The notes below the pieces were generated by a model that was given only the letters and a program-made list of their open reading frames with translations, did no database searches and was not told the DNA's origin. From Enterobacter chuandaensis (GTDB taxonomy: Bacteria > Pseudomonadota > Gammaproteobacteria > Enterobacterales > Enterobacteriaceae): 64,000 bases of DNA. The position numbers and the translations under genes were made by a program. Positions 8,641-15,875 of the stretch are shown here, piece by piece. The DNA is taken from the NCBI RefSeq assembly GCF_003594915.1, contig NZ_QZCS01000009.1:106769-170768 (forward strand). The letters are read 5' to 3'. Numbering within the stretch: position 1 is the first letter of the stretch; every line of letters begins with the position of its first letter.

Positions 8641-9687
8641 ATGGGTAAGCAAAAATCCCGCAAAGCCGCCGCGCAGAAAACACGCGCACCACAGCAACTG
8701 AAAGCCAGCGCACCGCAAAAAATGGAAGCGTTCACCTTCGGTGAGCCAGTTCCGGTGCTCGATAAGCGCGACATTCTGGATTATGTCGAGTGCATCAGTA
8801 ACGGCAAATGGTACGAGCCGCCGGTCAGCTTTTCCGGGCTGGCAAAGAGCCTGCGCTCTGCCGTGCATCACAGCTCACCGATTTACGTTAAACGCAACGT
8901 GCTCGCGAGCACCTACATTCCGCACCCGCTGCTGTCCCGTCAGGATTTCAGCCGTTTTGCGCTCGACTATCTGGTTTTCGGCAACGCTTTTCTTGAGCAG
9001 CGCCACAGCGTCACCGGCCAGTTAATTAAGCTGCTGGCCTCACCGGCCAAGTACACCCGGCGCGGGGTCGATGATTCGATTTTCTGGTTTGTAGAAAACT
9101 TTACTCAGCCGCATGAGTTCGCACCTGACACCGTGTTTCACCTGCTGGAGCCTGACATTAATCAGGAAATTTACGGTCTGCCGGAATATCTCAGCGCGCT
9201 TAATTCTGCCTGGCTGAATGAATCCGCAACGCTGTTTCGCCGCAAGTATTACCAGAACGGCGCGCACGCGGGTTACATCATGTATGTGACTGACCCGGCG
9301 CAGAGCGCGACCGACGTCGAATCGCTACGCGAGGCGATGCGTAACTCGAAAGGGCTCGGCAACTTTAAGAACCTGTTTTTCTACGCCCCCGGCGGAAAAC
9401 CGGACGGCATCAAAATCGTGCCACTGAGCGAGGTCGCCACAAAGGATGACTTTTTCAACATCAAGAAAGCCAGTGCCGCCGACCTGATGGATGCGCACCG
9501 CGTACCGTTCCAGCTAATGGGCGGCAAGCCCGAGAATATCGGCTCACTCGGTGACGTTGAGAAGGTGGCAAAGGTATTTGTGCGTAACGAGCTGTCGCCG
9601 CTGCAGGACAGGTTCAGGGAGGTAAACGACTGGCTCGGCATGGAGGTCATCAGGTTCAAAGAGTACACCCTCGATAACCCGGAATAA
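8641..9687 (+). CDS. Q: P2 gpQ-like portal protein (PBSX family)
   Basis: This 348-residue protein has the length of P2 gpQ (344). Characteristic segments are KSLRSAVHHSSPIYVKRN, the central PNTVFHLLEPDINQEIYG-like stretch (here DTVFHLLEPDINQEIYG), and KPENIGSLGDVEKVAKVF near the C-terminus. It forms the dodecameric DNA gate at one capsid vertex. The start lies 1 base after the P stop, so the two are co-translated. A short hairpin with a T-run (9702-9721) follows the gene and probably ends transcription. Confidence 0.94.
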   Translation: MGKQKSRKAAAQKTRAPQQLKASAPQKMEAFTFGEPVPVLDKRDILDYVECISNGKWYEPPVSFSGLAKSLRSAVHHSSPIYVKRNVLASTYIPHPLLSRQDFSRFALDYLVFGNAFLEQRHSVTGQLIKLLASPAKYTRRGVDDSIFWFVENFTQPHEFAPDTVFHLLEPDINQEIYGLPEYLSALNSAWLNESATLFRRKYYQNGAHAGYIMYVTDPAQSATDVESLREAMRNSKGLGNFKNLFFYAPGGKPDGIKIVPLSEVATKDDFFNIKKASAADLMDAHRVPFQLMGGKPENIGSLGDVEKVAKVFVRNELSPLQDRFREVNDWLGMEVIRFKEYTLDNPE

Positions 9688-9864
9688 CTCCCCCTCAAGC
9701 CGCCATTATGGCGGTTTTTTCATACCCCGCCACCATCACGCCTCAGACGCGCCGCACGCGCACCACCACACCCAACAACCAACGAATCGAAAGCGACCAT
9801 AAACGCGCCATCATGGCGCGCTCAGACGATAATTTTTATTATTACGCACCACCTCTGGCGCGCA

Positions 9865-9883
9865 ATGCTTTCCCCGCCACGCC
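9865..9883 (-). other. Cohesive-end (cos) site of P2 type
   Basis: The minus strand reads GGCGTGGCGGGGAAAGCAT, which differs at one visible position from the 19-base P2 cohesive end as I remember it (GGCGAGGCGGGGAAAGCAC differs at two). It lies between the portal gene and the early end, the P2 position. The P/M terminase would cut here. Flanking GC-rich repeats (TGGCGCGCAATG and GCGCCAGCTCTGGC) fit terminase-binding context. Confidence 0.8.
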
Positions 9884-10081
9884 TGCCCGCTTTATGGGTC
9901 GGTTTTAATGCAGTTGCATGACCACTCTGGATCCGCGCCAGCTCTGGCGGCGCACGGCCAGAACGGGCAAGCCTGACGCAGGCAAAACCATGCACCTGTT
10001 GCATGCACAGCTTATTTATTGATAAATCGCCTTAAATTTACAAAAATCACGGACATTGGTTCTTTCCAAACATGATAGCCT

Positions 10082-10097
10082 CTCGATAATTATCGAG
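10082..10097. promoter_or_regulatory. Perfect 16-bp palindrome before the HEPN-type cargo gene
   Basis: CTCGATAATTATCGAG is a perfect palindrome, 22 bases before the start codon of the cargo gene. It has no U-run and is AT-rich in the centre, so a protein-binding operator is more likely than a terminator. It may be bound by the cargo gene product, a phage repressor or a host regulator. Confidence 0.55.
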
Positions 10098-10119
10098 CCT
10101 ATTTTGAACGGAGAAAGAT

Positions 10120-11061
10120 ATGCAAGGTGAAGTTGACGAACAGCAACCCAATGAGATTATGTCGGAGTTTGGATACTATCCAGTAGAAGTTAACATTGAG
10201 GCTGAAAATTTTTCTTTACTTACTTTACCCGGACTCGCTGAGAAAGTAGAGCTCGTTAACAATGACAGAAATGTTGTTAAAGGCTGGATATACCCTGGAA
10301 ACCAAGAGATATATAACTTGAAAGGTGGCATATCCACAATGCCTTATAGTCACCGAGTATTCGGCTTGCCAAAAACACACATACTAAAATTAAAAAATGC
10401 ATCCTCGTTAGAAAATCTCAACTTTGTTGTGTGGTGCCTGTCTTTTTTCAGTGGGATGAGATTAACAACAACCGATGCTGGTTTTCTAGATGCAACCCCC
10501 ATCAAGCCAGCTAAGTTAACCGACTTTATTCTCGTTGGATGCTCTGAAAAAGAAGTCATAGAACTGGCTCTTAATTATATAACTAGCAAACAAAAGGATG
10601 CGCATTCCCCCAAAAGAATTGCGGCAGTAGTGCATGCACTATTTTTATCTCAAAACCCACAATACCTTTCTTTTGAAAAATTCCAGTACCTTTACATGGC
10701 ACTTGATGGTTGCTTTGCTTTGTCGTGGGCTGAGCATGACAAGGCTCCTGATAAAACCCCGCCAAATCATTACAAGCGATTAAAGTGGATGTGCAAAATT
10801 TATGGGTTACAAATCCCCACATGGGTATCAGGCAAAAAAAACATTTCTGGAATCCGCAATGATAATTTCCATGAGGCTATCTTTTTTGGTCAACCGCTTG
10901 GTTTCTCCAGTATTAACAACAGTCAATATGGTAACGATATCTTGTTGCAAATGCAGGCACTGGTATGTCGCCTATTAGCGGCAATATTGTCGGTTAATGA
11001 TTGCAGCTATCTCAAATCTTCGGTCAACTCACGAGAGTACCATTCATTAAAAATAAATTAA
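10120..11061 (+). CDS. HEPN-type protein, candidate anti-phage cargo gene
   Basis: This 313-residue protein starts at an ATG after GGAG. I do not recognise a named family for the N-terminal two thirds. Near the C-terminus is IRNDNFHEA (Arg246 to His251), an R-x4-H motif as in HEPN ribonucleases, followed by FFGQPLGF. The helical stretch before it (FEKFQYLYMALDGCFALSWAEHD) suits a HEPN bundle, similar to ApeA-like HEPN proteins. The gene is clearly more AT-rich than the neighbouring phage genes, which suggests separate origin. It lies between Q and A, the place where P2-like phages carry defence genes. RNA cleavage on infection is an inference. Confidence 0.6.
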   Translation: MQGEVDEQQPNEIMSEFGYYPVEVNIEAENFSLLTLPGLAEKVELVNNDRNVVKGWIYPGNQEIYNLKGGISTMPYSHRVFGLPKTHILKLKNASSLENLNFVVWCLSFFSGMRLTTTDAGFLDATPIKPAKLTDFILVGCSEKEVIELALNYITSKQKDAHSPKRIAAVVHALFLSQNPQYLSFEKFQYLYMALDGCFALSWAEHDKAPDKTPPNHYKRLKWMCKIYGLQIPTWVSGKKNISGIRNDNFHEAIFFGQPLGFSSINNSQYGNDILLQMQALVCRLLAAILSVNDCSYLKSSVNSREYHSLKIN

Positions 11062-11062
11062 T

Positions 11063-11124
11063 ACTAACGCCTCGCGGTGCTCGTTGTTCAACCCCGCCAG
11101 AACTGAAAGCGAGTTTCAGCACCG
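11063..11124. repeat. Imperfect direct repeat, copy A
   Basis: This 62-base segment starts ACTAACGCCT and matches copy B at 11460-11521 at about 45 of 62 positions, including an unbroken CTCGTTGTTCA. On the minus strand both copies would read as similar protein ends (AFSSGGVEQRAPRGVS and VFSAEWAEQRDMKGVS), so they may be remnants of a duplicated gene end. The two copies flank the small gene at 11135-11344. Confidence 0.6.
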
Positions 11125-11134
11125 GCGGCGTTTG

Positions 11135-11344
11135 CTATCGTCGACGTGGTGGCGGCGCGTATTGTGTCGAACTACTGATATCGTTAAACCGCTCGTAATT
11201 ATCTCTGACAATTTCAGCACAACCTACCAGTTCAGCAGGTGTCAGATTCTCACTAACCATTATCTGCTGCAGACGATGAACTATAGCCATCAGTTTTACG
11301 CTTTTAATTTTGTGCTGCGGAATTTCGCCCGGTAGTCGATGCAT
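11135..11344 (-). CDS. Small hypothetical phage protein
   Basis: I do not recognise this gene. The ATG at 11344 follows GAGGG with a good spacing, giving 69 residues; another ATG at 11368 lacks a ribosome site. The protein is soluble and helical: MHRLPGEIPQHKIKSVKLMA, then IMVSENLTPAELVGCAEIV, then a basic tail PPPRRR. Codon and amino-acid make-up look like a real protein. It lies between two imperfect direct repeats in the cargo segment, so it may be a separately inherited cassette. Confidence 0.5.
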   Translation of the reverse strand: MHRLPGEIPQHKIKSVKLMAIVHRLQQIMVSENLTPAELVGCAEIVRDNYERFNDISSSTQYAPPPRRR

Positions 11345-11459
11345 ATTATCGCCCTCATTGAATTTCACTCAGTATCCTCAGAGCACCACTATAAAAATTT
11401 TCTTAGGTAACTTTATATTCACTACTGACGTGTCATCCATATCACATCACAAAGGTTTT

Positions 11460-11521
11460 ACTAACACCTTTCATATCTCGTTGTTCAGCCCATTCAGCGC
11501 TGAAAACAAGTTCCAGCACTG
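11460..11521. repeat. Imperfect direct repeat, copy B
   Basis: This copy starts ACTAACACCT and pairs with copy A about 397 bases upstream. It lies in an otherwise gene-free stretch (11345-11583). No inverted ends or transposase are nearby, so an insertion sequence is unlikely. Confidence 0.6.
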
Positions 11522-11583
11522 CTTACGTTATCAAAGACCTACCATAACTAAATGTAAATTGCTCATTAAAGGACAATTAAAAT

Positions 11584-12180
11584 TCATCCACTATTTTTAA
11601 TCAAATGCCTAATCTTTAGAGGGCTAGTAGAATCTTCAAAATGAGGCACCTCTACAAAAAGGATCTCTCTGTCATCTACAAGTGAAACAATGTGTTTGGA
11701 TAATAAAGATTCAATTCTTGATAAATACGAAGGAACTTTTCCATGAAAAGCTAGTGAGTTTTCTCTCACCCTGTATGGGTTTCTAACATGAATATGAGTT
11801 GAGCACTCATCATACAGTGCAACAAATTGTTTTTTTGTTAAATACCCACCTTTTAATTTCCTCCACCCGTCATTGGTAATTTCTGACACAGGCAACGGAT
11901 AAAAATTTGGATTTATCTTCTCCAACTCACTCATAATACGCTTGGCTTTCCATACGCCATCAATATTCTGTGTAACAGTTCTATATGCTGTTTCATGTGA
12001 AATTAACGATGAGAATGCTATAAGCTCCAATAACTTCCTAAGCTGTAGCGCCTCTGTTTCTATTAAAACTTGAAGATAAAGCCCGCCAGATTGCCCAGAT
12101 GCTAAAGCATGTAGCGTTTCAATTCGTTTTCTACATTCAAACATTAGTTTGAGATATTTATTTCTTTTTTTTGAGTTCAT
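11584..12180 (-). CDS. Hypothetical helical protein, prophage cargo
   Basis: I do not recognise a named family for this 198-residue protein. It is helical and basic at the start (MNSKKRNKYLKLMFECRKR). LIETEALQLRKLLELIAFSSL (residues about 40-60) forms an amphipathic helix. CSTHIHVRNPYRV (about 125-137) is the most motif-like part, with two His and an Asn-Pro. No signal peptide or membrane segment is seen. It is AT-rich, like the HEPN-type gene, and lies in the same cargo segment, transcribed towards it. A defence or superinfection role is plausible from position only. Confidence 0.6.
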   Translation of the reverse strand: MNSKKRNKYLKLMFECRKRIETLHALASGQSGGLYLQVLIETEALQLRKLLELIAFSSLISHETAYRTVTQNIDGVWKAKRIMSELEKINPNFYPLPVSEITNDGWRKLKGGYLTKKQFVALYDECSTHIHVRNPYRVRENSLAFHGKVPSYLSRIESLLSKHIVSLVDDREILFVEVPHFEDSTSPLKIRHLIKNSG

Positions 12181-12263
12181 TTACTTTAACTCCTTATGAA
12201 TACTCCAAAACCATACAAAAGCCACATTATAAAATTAAATATAATATGGCCAAATATTTCATT

Positions 12264-12995
12264 TTAGTTATCAATTATTGAAGTTACTTCACCTGTTCTT
12301 ACATCAACGCGCACCGCTACAGTCTGTTTTACCACTCCACCATACGCATTAGTGCCTCGAAATGTTGTTTTTACAACGGCATGTGGGTCTTTATTCAAAA
12401 TGAGATGGTAGACCGTTGAAACATGTTTATAAGAGGAATCATCATTCATGCTGGCTTTTATCAGCTTCTCTAACGGGCGATAAGAGCCATCCCAACCGCT
12501 AAAATTCCCCTGAAAAACGTCAAGGTTGATTTTATTATTTAGAGATTGTGGATCCTTCTCGAAGTCGTTGAAACACCACCCCAACACATCACCGAGCTTT
12601 AACGCATCATCTTTAGTAAAAGTGTACTCACTCATACAGGCATAAAAAGCATCAACATATCTAACCGGTACACTTTTGAAACCGACATAATCCTTAACGA
12701 TTTCGTGCCGTGTTTCTTTTGACTCGTTGCGATATTCTTTGAGGGTTTTATCTGCGTACTCAAACGTTGGCGTAGCCGGTTCCGCTTTAACCATCGGTAC
12801 ATCATTTTTCGCTACTGGCTGACTCTTTTCAGTCGGCCATAAGATTGAACCAATAACGCCCAACGCCAGACAGCCGCCGAGGTAAACCGCGCTTGAGCGC
12901 TTACGATTCGGCATCCTAACCAGCGATGGCTTGATAAGACCAATGATAAAAGCAATAAAAAGAGCCAGAGATAAAAATGCTATTACGGTATCCAT
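12264..12995 (-). CDS. Membrane-anchored hypothetical protein, prophage cargo
   Basis: This 243-residue protein has two N-terminal membrane helices (residues about 5-24 and 38-54) joined by a basic loop (RMPNRKRSS), then a Pro/Ala-rich linker and a soluble C-terminal domain. The soluble part ends with KTTFRGTNAYGGVVKQTVAVRVD, a pattern seen at the end of many exported proteins of unknown function. Topology suggests both ends on the same side of the inner membrane. As phage cargo it could act in superinfection exclusion, but nothing in the sequence proves that. The gene is 83 bases from the 198-residue gene and on the same strand. Confidence 0.6.
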   Translation of the reverse strand: MDTVIAFLSLALFIAFIIGLIKPSLVRMPNRKRSSAVYLGGCLALGVIGSILWPTEKSQPVAKNDVPMVKAEPATPTFEYADKTLKEYRNESKETRHEIVKDYVGFKSVPVRYVDAFYACMSEYTFTKDDALKLGDVLGWCFNDFEKDPQSLNNKINLDVFQGNFSGWDGSYRPLEKLIKASMNDDSSYKHVSTVYHLILNKDPHAVVKTTFRGTNAYGGVVKQTVAVRVDVRTGEVTSIIDN

Positions 12996-13074
12996 GATTT
13001 TCCTTTATGTAATCCCATAAAAAACAACCCCATGCTACCAAACATGAGGTTGATATTGGCACTTTTTTGAGGAG

Positions 13075-13515
13075 CTACCGCCAGCTCTCATCTTCCCAAA
13101 CTTCCTGAAGAATAGCGTCCAGCGCTTCGCGGTCTGAATCTTTATCGAACCCCATCAACTCAACACCAGTCATAGAACCTTTCTTGACGTTAACGCGAGT
13201 TGCCGGAAAAACTGACTGTATTCGCCTAGTCAATTCACTCTGAAAAGCATCAATCACCGGCTGGCCGACTATTTGGTCTTTATCTAATGTGATATTTACC
13301 CTCACCTTGCTCTCCCTCGCAAAGGTTTCATCAACAGGCGGCGCGGAAAAAACAACAGAAAAATTATTGTTTTTCATTAAGTTTCCTCTTGCTATCTCCG
13401 CAATTAAATTCAATGCGATTTCACGGTCTCTTTCCTGACAAGTCCCTTCAGCCGTCAGACGCGCAATCATTTCGACCCGCTCAATCATAACGTGCTCATT
13501 TAGCTCTCTATCCAC
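13075..13515 (-). CDS. DinI/Tum-like SOS-induced antirepressor
   Basis: The C-terminal half matches the DinI family: VRVNITLDK, then AFQSELTRRIQSVFPATRVNVKKGS, and at the end DAILQEVWEDESWR, equivalent to the LQETWE ending of DinI. The N-terminal half (about 60 residues) is unlike DinI, as in the Tum protein of phage 186, which removes the CI repressor on SOS induction. The GTG at 13515 follows GGAGG with a short spacing and gives 146 residues; an internal ATG at 13377 could give a DinI-like short form. A LexA box lies 21 bases upstream. It lies next to gene A, as tum does in 186. Confidence 0.75.
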   Translation of the reverse strand: MDRELNEHVMIERVEMIARLTAEGTCQERDREIALNLIAEIARGNLMKNNNFSVVFSAPPVDETFARESKVRVNITLDKDQIVGQPVIDAFQSELTRRIQSVFPATRVNVKKGSMTGVELMGFDKDSDREALDAILQEVWEDESWR

Positions 13516-13535
13516 ACAACCTCCACCACGAGACA

Positions 13536-13551
13536 CTGTATAAACATACAG
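13536..13551 (-). promoter_or_regulatory. LexA box
   Basis: CTGTATAAACATACAG is a perfect CTGT-N8-ACAG LexA site with flanking A/T matching the extended consensus. It lies 21 bases before the DinI/Tum-like gene. A degenerate second half-site (CTGTATGTACATGATA) lies at 13599-13614. LexA would hold the gene off until DNA damage. Confidence 0.85.
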
Positions 13552-13631
13552 TACCACGTATTGATAAAAAATGTGAAGAAAAAAAAGTTGCAAATACACT
13601 GTATGTACATGATATGGATGAGTATTAACGC

Positions 13632-15875
13632 TTATATTTCCGTTGCTAGCTCCGCTAAAACCGCAACACGATTGAGGGTTTCTGTAGCTTTGGTCCGATA
13701 CGCCTTAGCTTTCGCCTGATGTGATGGCGCCGTGGTAAATATTTCTCCTGTGGTCGTTCCTCGCAACCATTTACCGTCAAAGCAACTTTTACCACCCGCC
13801 ATCAGGTGCAGGGCTTCACCCCGGCTGATATTTATGCCGGTTGTCAGATGTATCTCGCCAATAGTTTTCGCTATAGCTGCATTTTGTTCATCCGTTCCAT
13901 GGATGAATTTTCGCCGCATTGCTGGCTTTTGCTTCCTGATTCGGTTTGTTAACTCTCGTTTTTCACGTCGACTCAGGGGTTTTGATAAATTGAGTTCCGG
14001 TGGATCGCTTTCGCTTCCCGTACAGTTATTGACAGAACTCCGAGAGGGCGCAGGAGCGCCCTTAAGGTCAACGGCCAAATCAACGGCACGCTTCGGTACA
14101 ATTTTCCACTGCGTTAGCCGGGTTAAAATCGGGGTGCCAGCACCAACAGCGGAATCGTACACGCCGCGTATACAGACGGTTTCCTCACCATACTGGTTAA
14201 ACTCGGCGCGCGGTTCATACAGTGTGCGCACCTGCAAATCATCGCGACGGACAAATGGCCCACCCTGCGCATTAACGTAACCAGCCCAGTCACCGGCGTC
14301 GGCGGCATCATGGACGGCGGCAAACTCAACGCTCAGACCATGTGCGGTCTCGGTGTCAGCGAGACGACGCAACTCACGGTAGACCGTCACCGGCGCGCCG
14401 CCGATAAACTGAAACTGACGGATGTGCCAGCGTGCCGCCCATGCTGAAACAGCGGGGGCTGTCTCTTTCAGCAACTCACCGCTTTCGTCATCGGTTTCAC
14501 CATCGAGAGCATAGCCGTCGATGTTTTTGGAAATGTATTTAGCAACATAGCCGGTAGCGCTGCCCTTTTCCGGGTCAATGGCTTCGGCATGGAAGCGTGC
14601 TTTTTTGGCTTTATCGCTTCTCAGTTCGTGGTGGTCTTCCTCCCACGCATAATCTCGGATGATGAGGCGCACGCGTTCGACGTCTTCTGGCAACATGAAC
14701 ATAAGCATGTGCCAATGTGGCGTCCCGTCGTGATGAGGCTCGGCAACACGTATGCCGAAAATGCGGATTTCTTCCCGATGTAGCTTGGCACGAATGCGCG
14801 CCCAAAGGCCGGTGAGATAACTCTGCGTGTCCGACGGGCTGGCTCCGTTCCATTTGCTATTACGGTATCCCGCTTTAGTCGTGGCGTGATATTTAGACGG
14901 TGCAGTCAGGGTGTAAAACTCCCCGACGTATCCGAGTTCATTGCAGATATTTTCAAACCCGCGGATGCGGGTCATCAGTTCGCAGCGACGTATCGCAGGG
15001 TTGGCTACCGAGCCATCATATTTTTCAATCAGGCTGATGCGGTTGCCGTCTTCGTCCTCGAGATCCAGCCCCTTGAGAAATTCTCGCGTGCGGCGCTTCT
15101 GCTCGCGCCAGTCGGTCACGCAGTTTTTACTCGCGTAGGCGTGTCGTTTCTTGCTGACATTGCCGACTGCAATTTGCAGATGTTCGCGCCATGACGCCGC
15201 AATGCGTCGCAGACGGCCACGCCACCAAACCTCATTAAACATGCGCATGATTGCTGGCGCCGCTTTGTCCTGGTCAAAGTATTTTGTTGTCAGTCCCGCC
15301 CAATGAGGAGGAGTAACACGAAATTGCAGCGCAATTAATCCGGCGCGCATGTACCAGCCATGTAATGTCGCCAACTCGCCGAAATCTGAATCAGCGTCAT
15401 CATGTTCTGCCAGTTCTGCACGAATAAAATTACCGATATCAGCGGCCAGCAGGTCAATGTCGGCACGAGACATATCCGGGAGGCGGTTGTATCTGGCTAC
15501 CATATTGACCATACGTGATGCCAGATACTGCATATATTTCGTATCGAAATGACCACCGAAAACAGCGCCTGATACATCGCTGCTAATGCCTGCACACTCA
15601 TATTTTTTTGCGACCAGTTCAAGACGCGGCAATGCCTTTTTGCAGAAGCTGATTAAAAAAGCATTGGCTCGTTGACTGCCCTGATTTTGCTCCAGCACCG
15701 CAGCTGTTCGATAAACATCGAAACGCACGCACTCAGGCTGGAGGGAAAGCACCTTTCTCGCATGCAGCAAAGCCGCGAACATACGGTCGCGGCGATGCTG
15801 TTGGTCATAGGTAAGATATGGGCTGGCTATTGCCGGTCGAGGAGCATTCCACGGAAAAGCATACTCAAGCCTCAC
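13632..15875 (-). CDS. A: P2/186 gpA-like rolling-circle replication endonuclease
   Basis: This 747-residue protein is close to P2 gpA (761). It carries the HUH metal motif PHWHMLMFM with His387 and His389, and the double-tyrosine motif TGYVAKYISKN with Tyr443 and Tyr447, which cut and rejoin the DNA strand at the origin in P2. The N-terminal 380 residues are the family-specific region. The replication origin in P2-type phages lies within the A gene itself. The start overlaps the methyltransferase stop by 4 bases, so it is the last gene of the early operon. Confidence 0.93.
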   Translation of the reverse strand: MRLEYAFPWNAPRPAIASPYLTYDQQHRRDRMFAALLHARKVLSLQPECVRFDVYRTAAVLEQNQGSQRANAFLISFCKKALPRLELVAKKYECAGISSDVSGAVFGGHFDTKYMQYLASRMVNMVARYNRLPDMSRADIDLLAADIGNFIRAELAEHDDADSDFGELATLHGWYMRAGLIALQFRVTPPHWAGLTTKYFDQDKAAPAIMRMFNEVWWRGRLRRIAASWREHLQIAVGNVSKKRHAYASKNCVTDWREQKRRTREFLKGLDLEDEDGNRISLIEKYDGSVANPAIRRCELMTRIRGFENICNELGYVGEFYTLTAPSKYHATTKAGYRNSKWNGASPSDTQSYLTGLWARIRAKLHREEIRIFGIRVAEPHHDGTPHWHMLMFMLPEDVERVRLIIRDYAWEEDHHELRSDKAKKARFHAEAIDPEKGSATGYVAKYISKNIDGYALDGETDDESGELLKETAPAVSAWAARWHIRQFQFIGGAPVTVYRELRRLADTETAHGLSVEFAAVHDAADAGDWAGYVNAQGGPFVRRDDLQVRTLYEPRAEFNQYGEETVCIRGVYDSAVGAGTPILTRLTQWKIVPKRAVDLAVDLKGAPAPSRSSVNNCTGSESDPPELNLSKPLSRREKRELTNRIRKQKPAMRRKFIHGTDEQNAAIAKTIGEIHLTTGINISRGEALHLMAGGKSCFDGKWLRGTTTGEIFTTAPSHQAKAKAYRTKATETLNRVAVLAELATEI

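Larger units (their letters stand above)
9688..10119 (+). other. Intergenic region holding the cos site and the cargo-gene promoter
   Basis: This 432-base stretch between Q and the first cargo gene holds no credible gene. After Q there is a short hairpin with a T-run (AAGCCGCC and GGCGGTTTTTT around 9699-9721), then the cos site (9865-9883), then an AT-rich block with a 16-bp perfect palindrome just before the next gene. In P2 the same position holds cos and the border between late and early ends of the genome. Confidence 0.7.
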
